A DNA stretch of 7,310 nucleotides from the NCBI GenBank assembly GCA_024742655.1, contig JANSYB010000097.1, positions 1 through 7,310 on the forward strand, given 5' to 3'. The notes beneath the pieces were generated by a model. It saw only the letters and a program-made list of their open reading frames with translations. It was not told the origin of the DNA and searched no databases. The stretch's first letter is position 1. Each line of letters opens with the position of its first letter. This document shows positions 1 to 6,232 of this stretch, in pieces. The position numbers were made by a program, and so were the translations under genes. Source of the stretch: Paracoccaceae bacterium (lineage in GTDB: Bacteria; Pseudomonadota; Alphaproteobacteria; Rhodobacterales; Rhodobacteraceae).

Positions 1-1866
1 GTGGCCGTTTATTCGGATGCCGACCGCGCGTCCAAACATGTGGCCATGGCCGACGAGGCCGTGCATATCGGCGGGCCCGCCCCGGCCGAAAGCTACTTGC
101 GGGGGGAGGCGATCATCGCCGCGGCGCAGGCGACGGGGGCGCAGGCCATTCATCCCGGCTATGGTTTCCTGTCCGAGAACCCCGATTTTGTCGAGGCGGT
201 GGAGGCCGCCGGGCTGGTCTTTATCGGCCCGTCGGCCAGTGCGATCCGGGCGATGGGTCTCAAGGATGCCGCCAAGGCACTGATGGAGAAGGCCGGCGTG
301 CCGGTCGTGCCCGGCTATCACGGCGACAATCAGGACCCCGGGCACCTCTCGGGCGCGGCCGAGGCCATCGGCTACCCGGTGCTGATCAAGGCCGTCGCGG
401 GGGGCGGTGGCAAGGGCATGCGCCTTGTCGAGCGGGCGGAGGAGTTCGACGCGGCCCTGGAAAGCGCGCGCGGCGAGGCGCGGACCGCCTTTGGAAATGA
501 CGCCGTTCTGATCGAGAAATTCGTCGAGAAGCCGCGCCATATCGAGGTACAGGTCTTTGGCGACGGCACGCGCGCGGTGCACCTGTTCGAACGCGACTGT
601 TCGCTGCAACGCCGCCACCAGAAGGTTATCGAGGAGGCGCCCGCGCCCGGCATGACCGACGAGATGCGCACGGCGATGGGGCAGGCGGCGGTGCGCGCGG
701 CCGAGGCCATCGGCTATGCCGGGGCCGGCACGGTCGAGTTTATCGTCGATGGCAGTCGCGGCCTGCGGCCTGACGGATTCTGGTTCATGGAGATGAACAC
801 GCGCCTGCAGGTGGAACATCCGGTGACCGAGGCGATCACCGGCATCGACCTGGTGGAATGGCAGTTGCGCGTGGCCAGTGGCGAGGCGTTGCCGGCCCGG
901 CAGGCGGATTTGTCGATCACCGGCCACGCCTTCGAGGCGCGGCTATACGCCGAGGACGTGCCGGCGGGGTTCCTGCCGGCCACAGGACGCCTGCGCCATC
1001 TGCATTTTCCCCAGGACGCACGGGCCGACAGCGCTGTGCGGCCGGGCGACGAGATCAGCCCGCATTACGACCCGATGATCGCCAAGATCATCACCCATGG
1101 GCCGACCCGCGCCGCCGCGCTGCAGGCGTTGGCCTCGGCGCTGGAGCGCACGCAGGTGGCGGGCACGGTGACCAACCTGGCCTTTCTGGGGGCATTGACC
1201 CGGCATCGGGGGTTCGCGGCTGGCGAGGTGGATACCGGCCTGATTGCGCGCGACTTGCCGGCGCTGGTTTCGTCGCCGTCGCCGACACCATCCGAGATCG
1301 CGATGGCGGGTCTTGCGGCCATGGGACTGGATGGGGCGCCTGGGTCCGACACCGGCTTTGCCCTGTGGGCGCCCTTGGTGCGCACTGTCTGTCTGCGACG
1401 CGCCGAGGATATCTTCGAATTGCGGGCAAAGGTGCTGTCGGCGCAGGCCGTGGATCTGAAACTGGACGACACGATTGTCAGCCTGCGCCGGGAAGGTGGC
1501 CACTGGCGCGCCGATGGGCGCAAGGCCCCCGCCGTGGCCGTGACAGGCGATCTGGTGACGGTCTTTTCGCAATTCGGGTTGAGTTTCGAGATCATCGACC
1601 CGCTGGACCGGGACGGGCAGGCGGGCGGAGACCGGAACGTGATCGAGGCACCGATGCCCGGCCTTGTCAAATCCCTGGCCGCCAGGCCCGGTGCGCCGGT
1701 CCGGCAGGGAGAGCGCCTCGCGGTTCTGGAGGCGATGAAGATGGAACACAGCCTGCTGGCGCCGCGCGACGGGATCATCGCCGAGGTGCTTGCCGAGGAA
1801 GGCGCACAGGTCGATGCGGGCGCGGCCCTTGTCCGGCTGGAACAAGACAAGGAGACCGCCGCATGA
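1..1866 (+). CDS. mccA: Methylcrotonyl-CoA carboxylase, biotin-containing alpha subunit (5' partial)
   Basis: This subunit carboxylates its own biotin with ATP and bicarbonate. The beta subunit (not in view) then transfers the carboxyl group to 3-methylcrotonyl-CoA in cytosolic leucine breakdown. The frame is open from base 1. The GTG there is probably an internal Val: the visible protein begins inside the usual biotin carboxylase N-terminus (VAVYSDADR), so roughly 25 residues are missing. In visible numbering, the ATP-grasp glycine loop GGGGKGM is at 134-140, the biotin carboxylase signature EMNTRLQVEHPVTE at 264-277, a less conserved middle region typical of acyl-CoA carboxylase alpha subunits at about 430-545, and a biotinyl domain at about 547-615 with EAMKMEH, where Lys580 is the biotin attachment site. 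Assignment to methylcrotonyl-CoA rather than propionyl-CoA or acetyl-CoA rests on the HMG-CoA lyase and LiuC-type hydratase downstream. The stop overlaps the next start (ATGA). Confidence 0.93.
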   Translation: MAVYSDADRASKHVAMADEAVHIGGPAPAESYLRGEAIIAAAQATGAQAIHPGYGFLSENPDFVEAVEAAGLVFIGPSASAIRAMGLKDAAKALMEKAGVPVVPGYHGDNQDPGHLSGAAEAIGYPVLIKAVAGGGGKGMRLVERAEEFDAALESARGEARTAFGNDAVLIEKFVEKPRHIEVQVFGDGTRAVHLFERDCSLQRRHQKVIEEAPAPGMTDEMRTAMGQAAVRAAEAIGYAGAGTVEFIVDGSRGLRPDGFWFMEMNTRLQVEHPVTEAITGIDLVEWQLRVASGEALPARQADLSITGHAFEARLYAEDVPAGFLPATGRLRHLHFPQDARADSAVRPGDEISPHYDPMIAKIITHGPTRAAALQALASALERTQVAGTVTNLAFLGALTRHRGFAAGEVDTGLIARDLPALVSSPSPTPSEIAMAGLAAMGLDGAPGSDTGFALWAPLVRTVCLRRAEDIFELRAKVLSAQAVDLKLDDTIVSLRREGGHWRADGRKAPAVAVTGDLVTVFSQFGLSFEIIDPLDRDGQAGGDRNVIEAPMPGLVKSLAARPGAPVRQGERLAVLEAMKMEHSLLAPRDGIIAEVLAEEGAQVDAGAALVRLEQDKETAA

Positions 1867-2531
1867 TCACCCTCTATCACGTTCCCCAAAGCCGCTCGAT
1901 GCGCGTGTTGTGGTTGCTCAACGAACTGGGCGTCGAGTTCCAGCTGGTCAGCCTGCCCTTCGACAAGTCCCTGCGCCGGCCCGAATTCCTGTCGCTGTCG
2001 CCGGCGGGCCGTGTGCCCGCTCTCGAGATCGAGGGCGAACGCATGTTCGAGAGCGGCGCGATCATGGAATACCTGTGCGAAAAATTTCCCGAACGCGGGC
2101 TTGGCCGGATGCCGGGGGACATGGACCGCATGGCGTGGCTGGTCTGGCTGCATTTCGCCGAAACGATCAGCCAGCACGTCGCGATCCTGACCCAGCAGCA
2201 TATCATGCTCTACGAAGATCACATGCGCAGCCCGACCGTGATGCAACTGGAGGCCCGGCGCCTGGCCAAATGCTATGACGCGATCGAGGCGCGGTTGAGC
2301 ACGCCGGTGGAGAATCGTGACTATCTGCTGACCGGCGGGTTCTCCGCCTGTGACATCGCCGTGGGGCAGGCGGTTTACATGGCGCGGCATTTCGCATCTC
2401 TCGACGGGTTCGTGGAAACGTCGAAATGGTATGACCGGATCACGGACCGGGAAGGATTTCGCGCCGCGTTGCCCGGGCCGGACAGCGCGCTGATCTACGA
2501 CCGGCCTTTCTACGAGGCGCCGGATGTCTGA
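1863..2531 (+). CDS. Glutathione S-transferase family protein
   Basis: The protein has 222 residues, the usual length for a cytosolic GST. The N-terminal thioredoxin-like domain (about 1-78) begins YHVPQSRSMRVLWLLNEL, with Ser10 and Ser12 as candidate glutathione-activating residues. It also has the cis-proline segment GRVPAL (49-54, Pro52) and the glutathione-binding pair Glu63-Ser64 in FESGAI. The helical C-terminal domain (about 88-200) has the N-capping-box-like motif SACDIAVG at 161-168. There is no CPxC motif, so it is not a glutaredoxin-like thiol reductase by sequence. The start is set by the ATGA overlap with the carboxylase stop and by AAGGAG at 1849-1854, 8 bases upstream. Its own stop overlaps the HMG-CoA lyase start by 8 bases, so it is an integral operon member. 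Its substrate is unknown. A role with a reactive enoyl-CoA or a side product of the pathway is only inference from position. Confidence 0.88.
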   Translation: MITLYHVPQSRSMRVLWLLNELGVEFQLVSLPFDKSLRRPEFLSLSPAGRVPALEIEGERMFESGAIMEYLCEKFPERGLGRMPGDMDRMAWLVWLHFAETISQHVAILTQQHIMLYEDHMRSPTVMQLEARRLAKCYDAIEARLSTPVENRDYLLTGGFSACDIAVGQAVYMARHFASLDGFVETSKWYDRITDREGFRAALPGPDSALIYDRPFYEAPDV

Positions 2532-3378
2532 AACGGTCGAGATCTTCGAGGTCGGCCCCCGTGACGGGTTGCAGAACGAGGCGCGCCGAATCCCGACGGA
2601 CCAGAAGGTCGCGCTGGTGGATTGTCTGAGCACGGCGGGGTTTCGACGGATCGAGGTGGCCAGTTTCGTCAGCCCGAAATGGGTGCCGCAAATGGCCGAT
2701 TCCGCACAGGTGCTGACCCGGATCGCCCGAGCGCCGGGCGTGCGCTATGCAGCCCTGACGCCGAATATGCGCGGCTTCGAGGACGCAAGGGCGGCAGGGG
2801 CCGACGAGGTGGCGATCTTCGGCGCCGCCTCGGAAGGGTTTTCCCGGGCCAATATCAACGCGAGTATCGCTGAAAGCCTTGAGCGTTTCGCGCCCGTCAT
2901 GCAGGCGGCCCAGGCCGCTGAAATGCGCGTACGGGGCTATGTCTCCTGCGTCACCGACTGCCCTTATGACGGCGCGATCGAGCCGGCCTCGGTGGCGCGC
3001 GTCGCGGGCCGGCTGTTCGAGATGGGGTGTTACGAAATCAGCCTCGGGGACACGATCGGCCAGGCCACACCGGAGCGGATCGATGCGATGCTGGCGGCCG
3101 TTTCGCAGGTGGTGCCCGTCGACCGGCTGGCGGGGCACTACCACGACACCGGCGGGCACGCGCTCGACAACATCGAGGCATCGCTGGAGCGTGGCCTGCG
3201 GGTCTTCGATGCGGCCGTGGGCGGGCTTGGCGGTTGTCCCTATGCGCCCGGGGCTGCGGGCAACGTGGCGACGGAGGCGGTCCACGATCGCCTGACAAAG
3301 GCCGGATACCGCACGGGGCTGGATTCCGACGTGCTGGCACGGGCCGCAGACATGGCGCGAAAGATGCGGGCCGGGTAA
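2524..3378 (+). CDS. mvaB: Hydroxymethylglutaryl-CoA lyase
   Basis: The enzyme cleaves (S)-HMG-CoA to acetyl-CoA and acetoacetate, the last step of leucine catabolism. It is 284 residues long and is a single DRE-TIM-type barrel. Near the N-terminus EVGPRDGLQNE (9-19) supplies Arg13 and the metal ligand Asp14. GHYHDTGGHA (204-213) supplies metal ligands His205 and His207. The signature loop GGLGGCPYAPGA (233-244) holds the catalytic Cys238, followed by Asn247, a further metal-site residue in the human enzyme. The loop reads AVGGLGGCPY where many family members have SVAGLGGCPY, a mild variation. The only plausible start is the ATG overlapping the GST stop. The ribosome binding site is weak (GAGG at 2514-2517), so translation probably depends on coupling to the upstream gene. 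The symbol mvaB is the common bacterial name; hmgL and liuE are also used. Confidence 0.94.
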   Translation: MSETVEIFEVGPRDGLQNEARRIPTDQKVALVDCLSTAGFRRIEVASFVSPKWVPQMADSAQVLTRIARAPGVRYAALTPNMRGFEDARAAGADEVAIFGAASEGFSRANINASIAESLERFAPVMQAAQAAEMRVRGYVSCVTDCPYDGAIEPASVARVAGRLFEMGCYEISLGDTIGQATPERIDAMLAAVSQVVPVDRLAGHYHDTGGHALDNIEASLERGLRVFDAAVGGLGGCPYAPGAAGNVATEAVHDRLTKAGYRTGLDSDVLARAADMARKMRAG

Positions 3379-3424
3379 GAAAAATTTTGGAAAATTTTTC
3401 GGAAAATTCTTTGTAAGAATTTTG
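3379..3424. repeat. AT-rich spacer of four A-tract/T-tract blocks
   Basis: The gap between the lyase and the hydratase contains four similar units of 11-12 bases: GAAAAATTTTG (3379-3389), GAAAATTTTTCG (3390-3401), GAAAATTCTTTG (3402-3413) and TAAGAATTTTG (3414-3424). The A-to-T junctions are 10, 12 and 13 bases apart, close to one helical turn. Two perfect inverted repeats are nested here: AAAAATTTT/AAAATTTTT (3380-3388 and 3391-3399, 2-base loop) and AAAATTCTT/AAGAATTTT (3403-3411 and 3415-3423, 3-base loop). The composition contrasts sharply with the GC-rich genes on both sides. A bent-DNA or protein-binding site, or weak RNA hairpins acting between two cistrons, are possible roles. I found no convincing -35/-10 pair and no terminator-like GC stem. 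Confidence 0.7.
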
Positions 3425-3441
3425 CCGCGAGGAGGGAACGG

Positions 3442-4224
3442 ATGGCCGAAACGATCGAAGTGACGCGGGACGCACGCGGCGTCGCGACCCTGTGGCTGAA
3501 TCGCGAAGACAAACACAACGCGCTGTCGGCCCTCATGATCCGAGAGTTGACAGATGCGGCCGCGCTTTTGGCCCAAGATGACGAGGTCAGGGTGGTTGTA
3601 CTGGCGGCCCGGGGCAGGAGTTTCTGCGCGGGCGGTGATCTTGGATGGATGCGCGACCAGTTCGATGCCGCCCCCGATGCCCGCGCGACCGAGGCGACCC
3701 GGCTGGCCCGGATGCTGCAGGCGCTCAATACGCTGCCCAAACCATTGATCGGACGGGTGCAGGGCAACGCGTTCGGCGGTGGTGTGGGACTGATCAGCGT
3801 CTGTGATGTCGTGCTGGGTGCCGACGATGTCCGCATGGCCCTGACCGAAACGAAACTGGGTCTGATCCCGGCCACGATCGGCCCCTATGTCTGTGCCCGG
3901 ATGGGCGAGGCACGGGCGCGGCGCGTCTTCATGTCGGGGCGGATGTTCGACGCGAACGAGGCGATGGACCTTGGTCTGCTGGCCCGCGCGGTGTCGGCGG
4001 GCGATCTCGATGCGGCGATCGAGGCCGAGGTTGTCCCCTATCTCTCCTGTGCGCCGGGGGCGGTGGCGCGCGCCAAGGCGCTCTTGCGGTCGATGGGCCC
4101 CCCGATCGACGACGCCACGATTGCCCGGTCGATCCAGGCGCTGACCGAATGCTGGGCGGGTGACGAGGCGCCGGAGGGCATCGGCGCCTTTTTCGGCAAA
4201 CGCAAGCCGTCCTGGGCGCGGTAG
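3442..4224 (+). CDS. Enoyl-CoA hydratase, probable methylglutaconyl-CoA hydratase (LiuC type)
   Basis: This 260-residue crotonase-fold protein probably hydrates 3-methylglutaconyl-CoA to HMG-CoA, the step between the carboxylase and the lyase upstream. The oxyanion-hole segments are FCAGGDLGWM (61-70) and NAFGGGVGL (109-117). Glu136 in LTETKLGLIPATIGPYV aligns with the second catalytic Glu of rat crotonase (Glu164). The position of the first crotonase Glu (Glu144) is Gly116. From memory this GGGVGL pattern is shared by Pseudomonas LiuC proteins, so it supports that subgroup rather than a dead enzyme. The C-terminus FFGKRKPSWAR is also typical. The start is fixed by a strong AGGAGG at 3430-3435, 6 bases before the ATG. 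It is the last gene of the operon and is separated from the lyase by 63 bases, so it has its own strong ribosome binding site. A generic enoyl-CoA hydratase is the main alternative. Confidence 0.88.
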   Translation: MAETIEVTRDARGVATLWLNREDKHNALSALMIRELTDAAALLAQDDEVRVVVLAARGRSFCAGGDLGWMRDQFDAAPDARATEATRLARMLQALNTLPKPLIGRVQGNAFGGGVGLISVCDVVLGADDVRMALTETKLGLIPATIGPYVCARMGEARARRVFMSGRMFDANEAMDLGLLARAVSAGDLDAAIEAEVVPYLSCAPGAVARAKALLRSMGPPIDDATIARSIQALTECWAGDEAPEGIGAFFGKRKPSWAR

Positions 4225-4266
4225 CGCTGTCTTGATTGGCCATTTGGCGTTGGTCGACCGGGTCAG

Positions 4267-4288
4267 CGGGTGCCGCGGCCCGCGCCCG
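4267..4288 (+). terminator. GC-rich hairpin downstream of the hydratase (possible transcript end)
   Basis: CGGGTGC (4267-4273) can pair with GCGCCCG (4282-4288) over 7 base pairs, one of them a G-T wobble, around an 8-base loop. It lies 43 bases after the hydratase stop. No run of T follows, so it is not a classic intrinsic terminator. It could protect the 3' end or accompany factor-dependent termination. In such GC-rich DNA a stem of this size can arise by chance. Confidence 0.25.
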
Positions 4289-4316
4289 GGTGGTGCCTCG
4301 CTAAGGGCTGTCTGGC

Positions 4317-4345
4317 GTGACTTTGGAAAAATTGTCGCATACAAT
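4317..4345 (+). promoter_or_regulatory. Candidate nuo operon promoter
   Basis: GTGACT (4317-4322, four of six matches to TTGACA) is separated by 17 bases from TACAAT (4340-4345, five of six matches to TATAAT). This is the best sigma-70-like pair in the intergenic region. Transcription would start near 4352 and give a leader of about 140 bases before nuoA. The -10 element lies wholly within the palindrome at 4337-4352. Confidence 0.5.
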
Positions 4346-4352
4346 TGTATGC
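4337..4352. promoter_or_regulatory. Perfect 16-base palindrome, candidate operator
   Basis: GCATACAATTGTATGC is identical to its reverse complement; the symmetry ends at the next base on each side. It covers the candidate -10 hexamer, which is a standard position for a repressor site. Dimeric regulators of several families (GntR, MarR, TetR) bind palindromes of this size, but I cannot assign a family. The ACAA/TTGT halves are in the reverse order to the common GntR TTGTnnACAA arrangement. Confidence 0.5.
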
Positions 4353-4400
4353 AATGCTTTGAAATAGCCATGTCGCATCGCGGAATATGTCCGTGATTGG

Positions 4401-4429
4401 TTGACCCCAACAAGGGGCACAGGTAAACC
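4401..4429 (+). promoter_or_regulatory. Alternative weak promoter upstream of nuoA
   Basis: TTGACC (4401-4406, five of six matches to TTGACA) is followed after 17 bases by TAAACC (4424-4429, three of six matches to TATAAT). The good -35 and poor -10 would fit an activator-dependent or weak promoter. It overlaps a small inverted repeat, CCCC-AACAA-GGGG at 4405-4417. It would shorten the nuoA leader to about 55 bases. Confidence 0.25.
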
Positions 4430-4454
4430 CCAGATAGTTATAGCAGCCATCTTG

Positions 4455-4474
4455 ATGCGCGAACGGGTGCGCAT
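4455..4474 (+). promoter_or_regulatory. Leader hairpin adjoining the nuoA ribosome binding site
   Basis: ATGCGC (4455-4460) and GCGCAT (4469-4474) form a perfect 6-base-pair stem around an 8-base loop. The stem ends one base before the AAAGGAG ribosome binding site at 4476-4482. In the transcript it could influence ribosome access to nuoA. A chance occurrence is possible. Confidence 0.35.
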
Positions 4475-4475
4475 G

Positions 4476-4482
4476 AAAGGAG
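4476..4482 (+). promoter_or_regulatory. nuoA ribosome binding site (decides the TTG start)
   Basis: AAAGGAG is a strong Shine-Dalgarno sequence 7 bases before the TTG at 4490. The first in-frame ATG, at 4499, would be 16 bases away, which is too far. This supports TTG as the start of nuoA. Confidence 0.75.
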
Positions 4483-4489
4483 CTACACC

Positions 4490-5394
<905 letters not shown>

Positions 5395-5420
5395 ACCCGC
5401 GCGCGAAAGGATGAATGGAA

Positions 5421-6032
5421 ATGAGTGACGCACTCAACGAACTGGGCGGTCATATCGAACTCAAGCGGCCCGACTGTGTTCTGGGCTGGAGTGTTTCCCG
5501 CGGTGAGTTGACCGTCGATGTCGCACTGGCCAATATCGTGGGCCTGATCGAGTTTCTGACGACCGATCAGACCTGCAGGTTCTCGACGCTGGTGGATATC
5601 ACGGCGGTGGACTACCCCGAGCGGGCCAAGCGGTTCGACGTGGTCTATCACCTGCTCAGCATGTACCAGAACCACCGCATCCGCCTGCGCGTGGCCACCC
5701 GCGAGGAGGACATGGTGCCCTCGATCACCGAGGTGCACCCGTCGGCCAACTGGTTCGAGCGGGAGGTGTTCGACATGTACGGGATCCTGTTTTCGGGCCA
5801 TCCCGATCTGCGGCGCATCCTGACCGATTACGGGTTCCGGGGCTATCCGCTGCGCAAGGATTTCCCTACCACGGGCTACACCGAGGTGCGGTATGACGAG
5901 GTGCAGAAACGCGTCGTCTACGAGCCGGTGAAGCTGGTTCAGGAATATCGCCAGTTCGATTTCATGTCCCCTTGGGAGGGGGCGGAATACATCCTGCCGG
6001 GTGACGAGAAAAACGAAGACGCGGCGAAATGA
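5421..6032 (+). CDS. nuoC: NADH-quinone oxidoreductase subunit C (30 kDa)
   Basis: This hydrophilic subunit of the quinone-binding module (NQO5, 30 kDa in mitochondria) packs against NuoD and NuoB. It has 203 residues from ATG 5421. The family signature EREVFDMYG is at 113-121 and is followed by the conserved segment [24 protein letters not shown] (126-149). The C-terminus ends in an acidic tail after the conserved [19 protein letters not shown] region. NuoC is a separate protein here, not fused to NuoD as in Escherichia coli. AAAGGA at 5406-5411 leaves 9 bases to ATG 5421 and only 3 to the in-frame ATG at 5415, so the later start is preferred, but the two differ by only two residues. The gene begins 26 bases after nuoB. 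Confidence 0.95.
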   Translation: MSDALNELGGHIELKRPDCVLGWSVSRGELTVDVALANIVGLIEFLTTDQTCRFSTLVDITAVDYPERAKRFDVVYHLLSMYQNHRIRLRVATREEDMVPSITEVHPSANWFEREVFDMYGILFSGHPDLRRILTDYGFRGYPLRKDFPTTGYTEVRYDEVQKRVVYEPVKLVQEYRQFDFMSPWEGAEYILPGDEKNEDAAK

Positions 6033-6061
6033 GGAATGGCCATGCAGCACGGAGAGAGCCG

Positions 6062-6232
6062 ATGATCTGGATCCTACTCTTCATGGTGGCCTTTGTTGTG
6101 CCGTTCTGGAAACTGCTGCCGCAATACGGCATTGCCAGCCCCTGGGCGCTGATCGCGGTGTTTCCCATCGGCACCTTGGCGCTGCTCTACCTGATGGCCT
6201 ATGCCCCTCGCAATCAAGGAGACCGGAAATGA
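6062..6232 (+). CDS. Small two-helix membrane protein between nuoC and nuoD, function unknown
   Basis: This 56-residue protein is not one of the 14 standard complex I subunits. It has two strongly hydrophobic segments, at about 2-16 and 27-47, joined by [15 protein letters not shown], and ends in a short polar tail (NQGDRK). The ATG at 6062 is chosen because GGAGAG at 6051-6056 lies 5 bases upstream and because the hydrophobic helix then starts at once. An in-frame ATG at 6029, overlapping the nuoC stop, would add the polar extension [11 protein letters not shown]. The stop overlaps the nuoD ATG (ATGA), and codon use looks like its neighbours. This placement argues for a real, co-translated gene. 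Extra small genes are known within the nuo clusters of Rhodobacter capsulatus and Paracoccus; I do not recall one at this exact position there. A role as an accessory or assembly factor is only inference. Confidence 0.8.
   Translation: MIWILLFMVAFVVPFWKLLPQYGIASPWALIAVFPIGTLALLYLMAYAPRNQGDRK

Larger units (their letters stand above)
4225..4489. other. Intergenic region between leucine operon and nuo operon
   Basis: These 265 bases contain no credible gene; the frames crossing it have no recognisable protein and are continuations of reading frames shadowing the neighbours. The first part is GC-rich with small inverted repeats: GCCA-TT-TGGC at 4239-4248, the 8-base palindrome GGTCGACC at 4252-4259, and the hairpin at 4267-4288. 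From about 4320 it becomes AT-richer, where the palindrome and candidate promoter sit. The 8-base word TGTCGCAT occurs twice (4333-4340 and 4371-4378), with starts 38 bases apart. The last 30 bases hold a hairpin and the nuoA ribosome binding site. Confidence 0.8.

Noticed and set aside
1..3. GTG at base 1 as the true start of the carboxylase subunit
   Set aside because: The sequence begins inside the conserved biotin carboxylase N-terminal strand. The family has about 25 more residues, including a nucleotide-binding segment, so the gene continues upstream.
858..2531. Long + strand open frame (557 codons) in another frame across the carboxylase, joining the GST frame
   Set aside because: The upstream part is low-complexity Gly/Ala/Arg-rich shadow translation of the carboxylase gene. 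Only the part from 1863 is real, where it has a ribosome binding site and GST motifs.
1065..2633. 522-codon minus strand open frame opposite the carboxylase, GST and lyase
   Set aside because: It is antisense to well-supported genes, has no recognisable domain, and is the usual result of stop-poor reverse frames in GC-rich DNA.
3380..3423. A-tract inverted repeats as an intrinsic terminator after the lyase
   Set aside because: The stems are almost wholly A-T pairs, with no GC-rich stem followed by a T-run, and the downstream gene belongs to the same pathway.
4234..4247. TTGATTGGCCATTT as an FNR-type site
   Set aside because: Only the left half (TTGAT) matches TTGATnnnnATCAA, and it lies too far upstream of the candidate promoter.
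2440..4413. 657-codon minus strand open frame opposite the lyase and hydratase
   Set aside because: Its His/Arg/Gly-rich translation shows no family motif and spans two conserved genes plus the A-tract spacer. It is a shadow frame.
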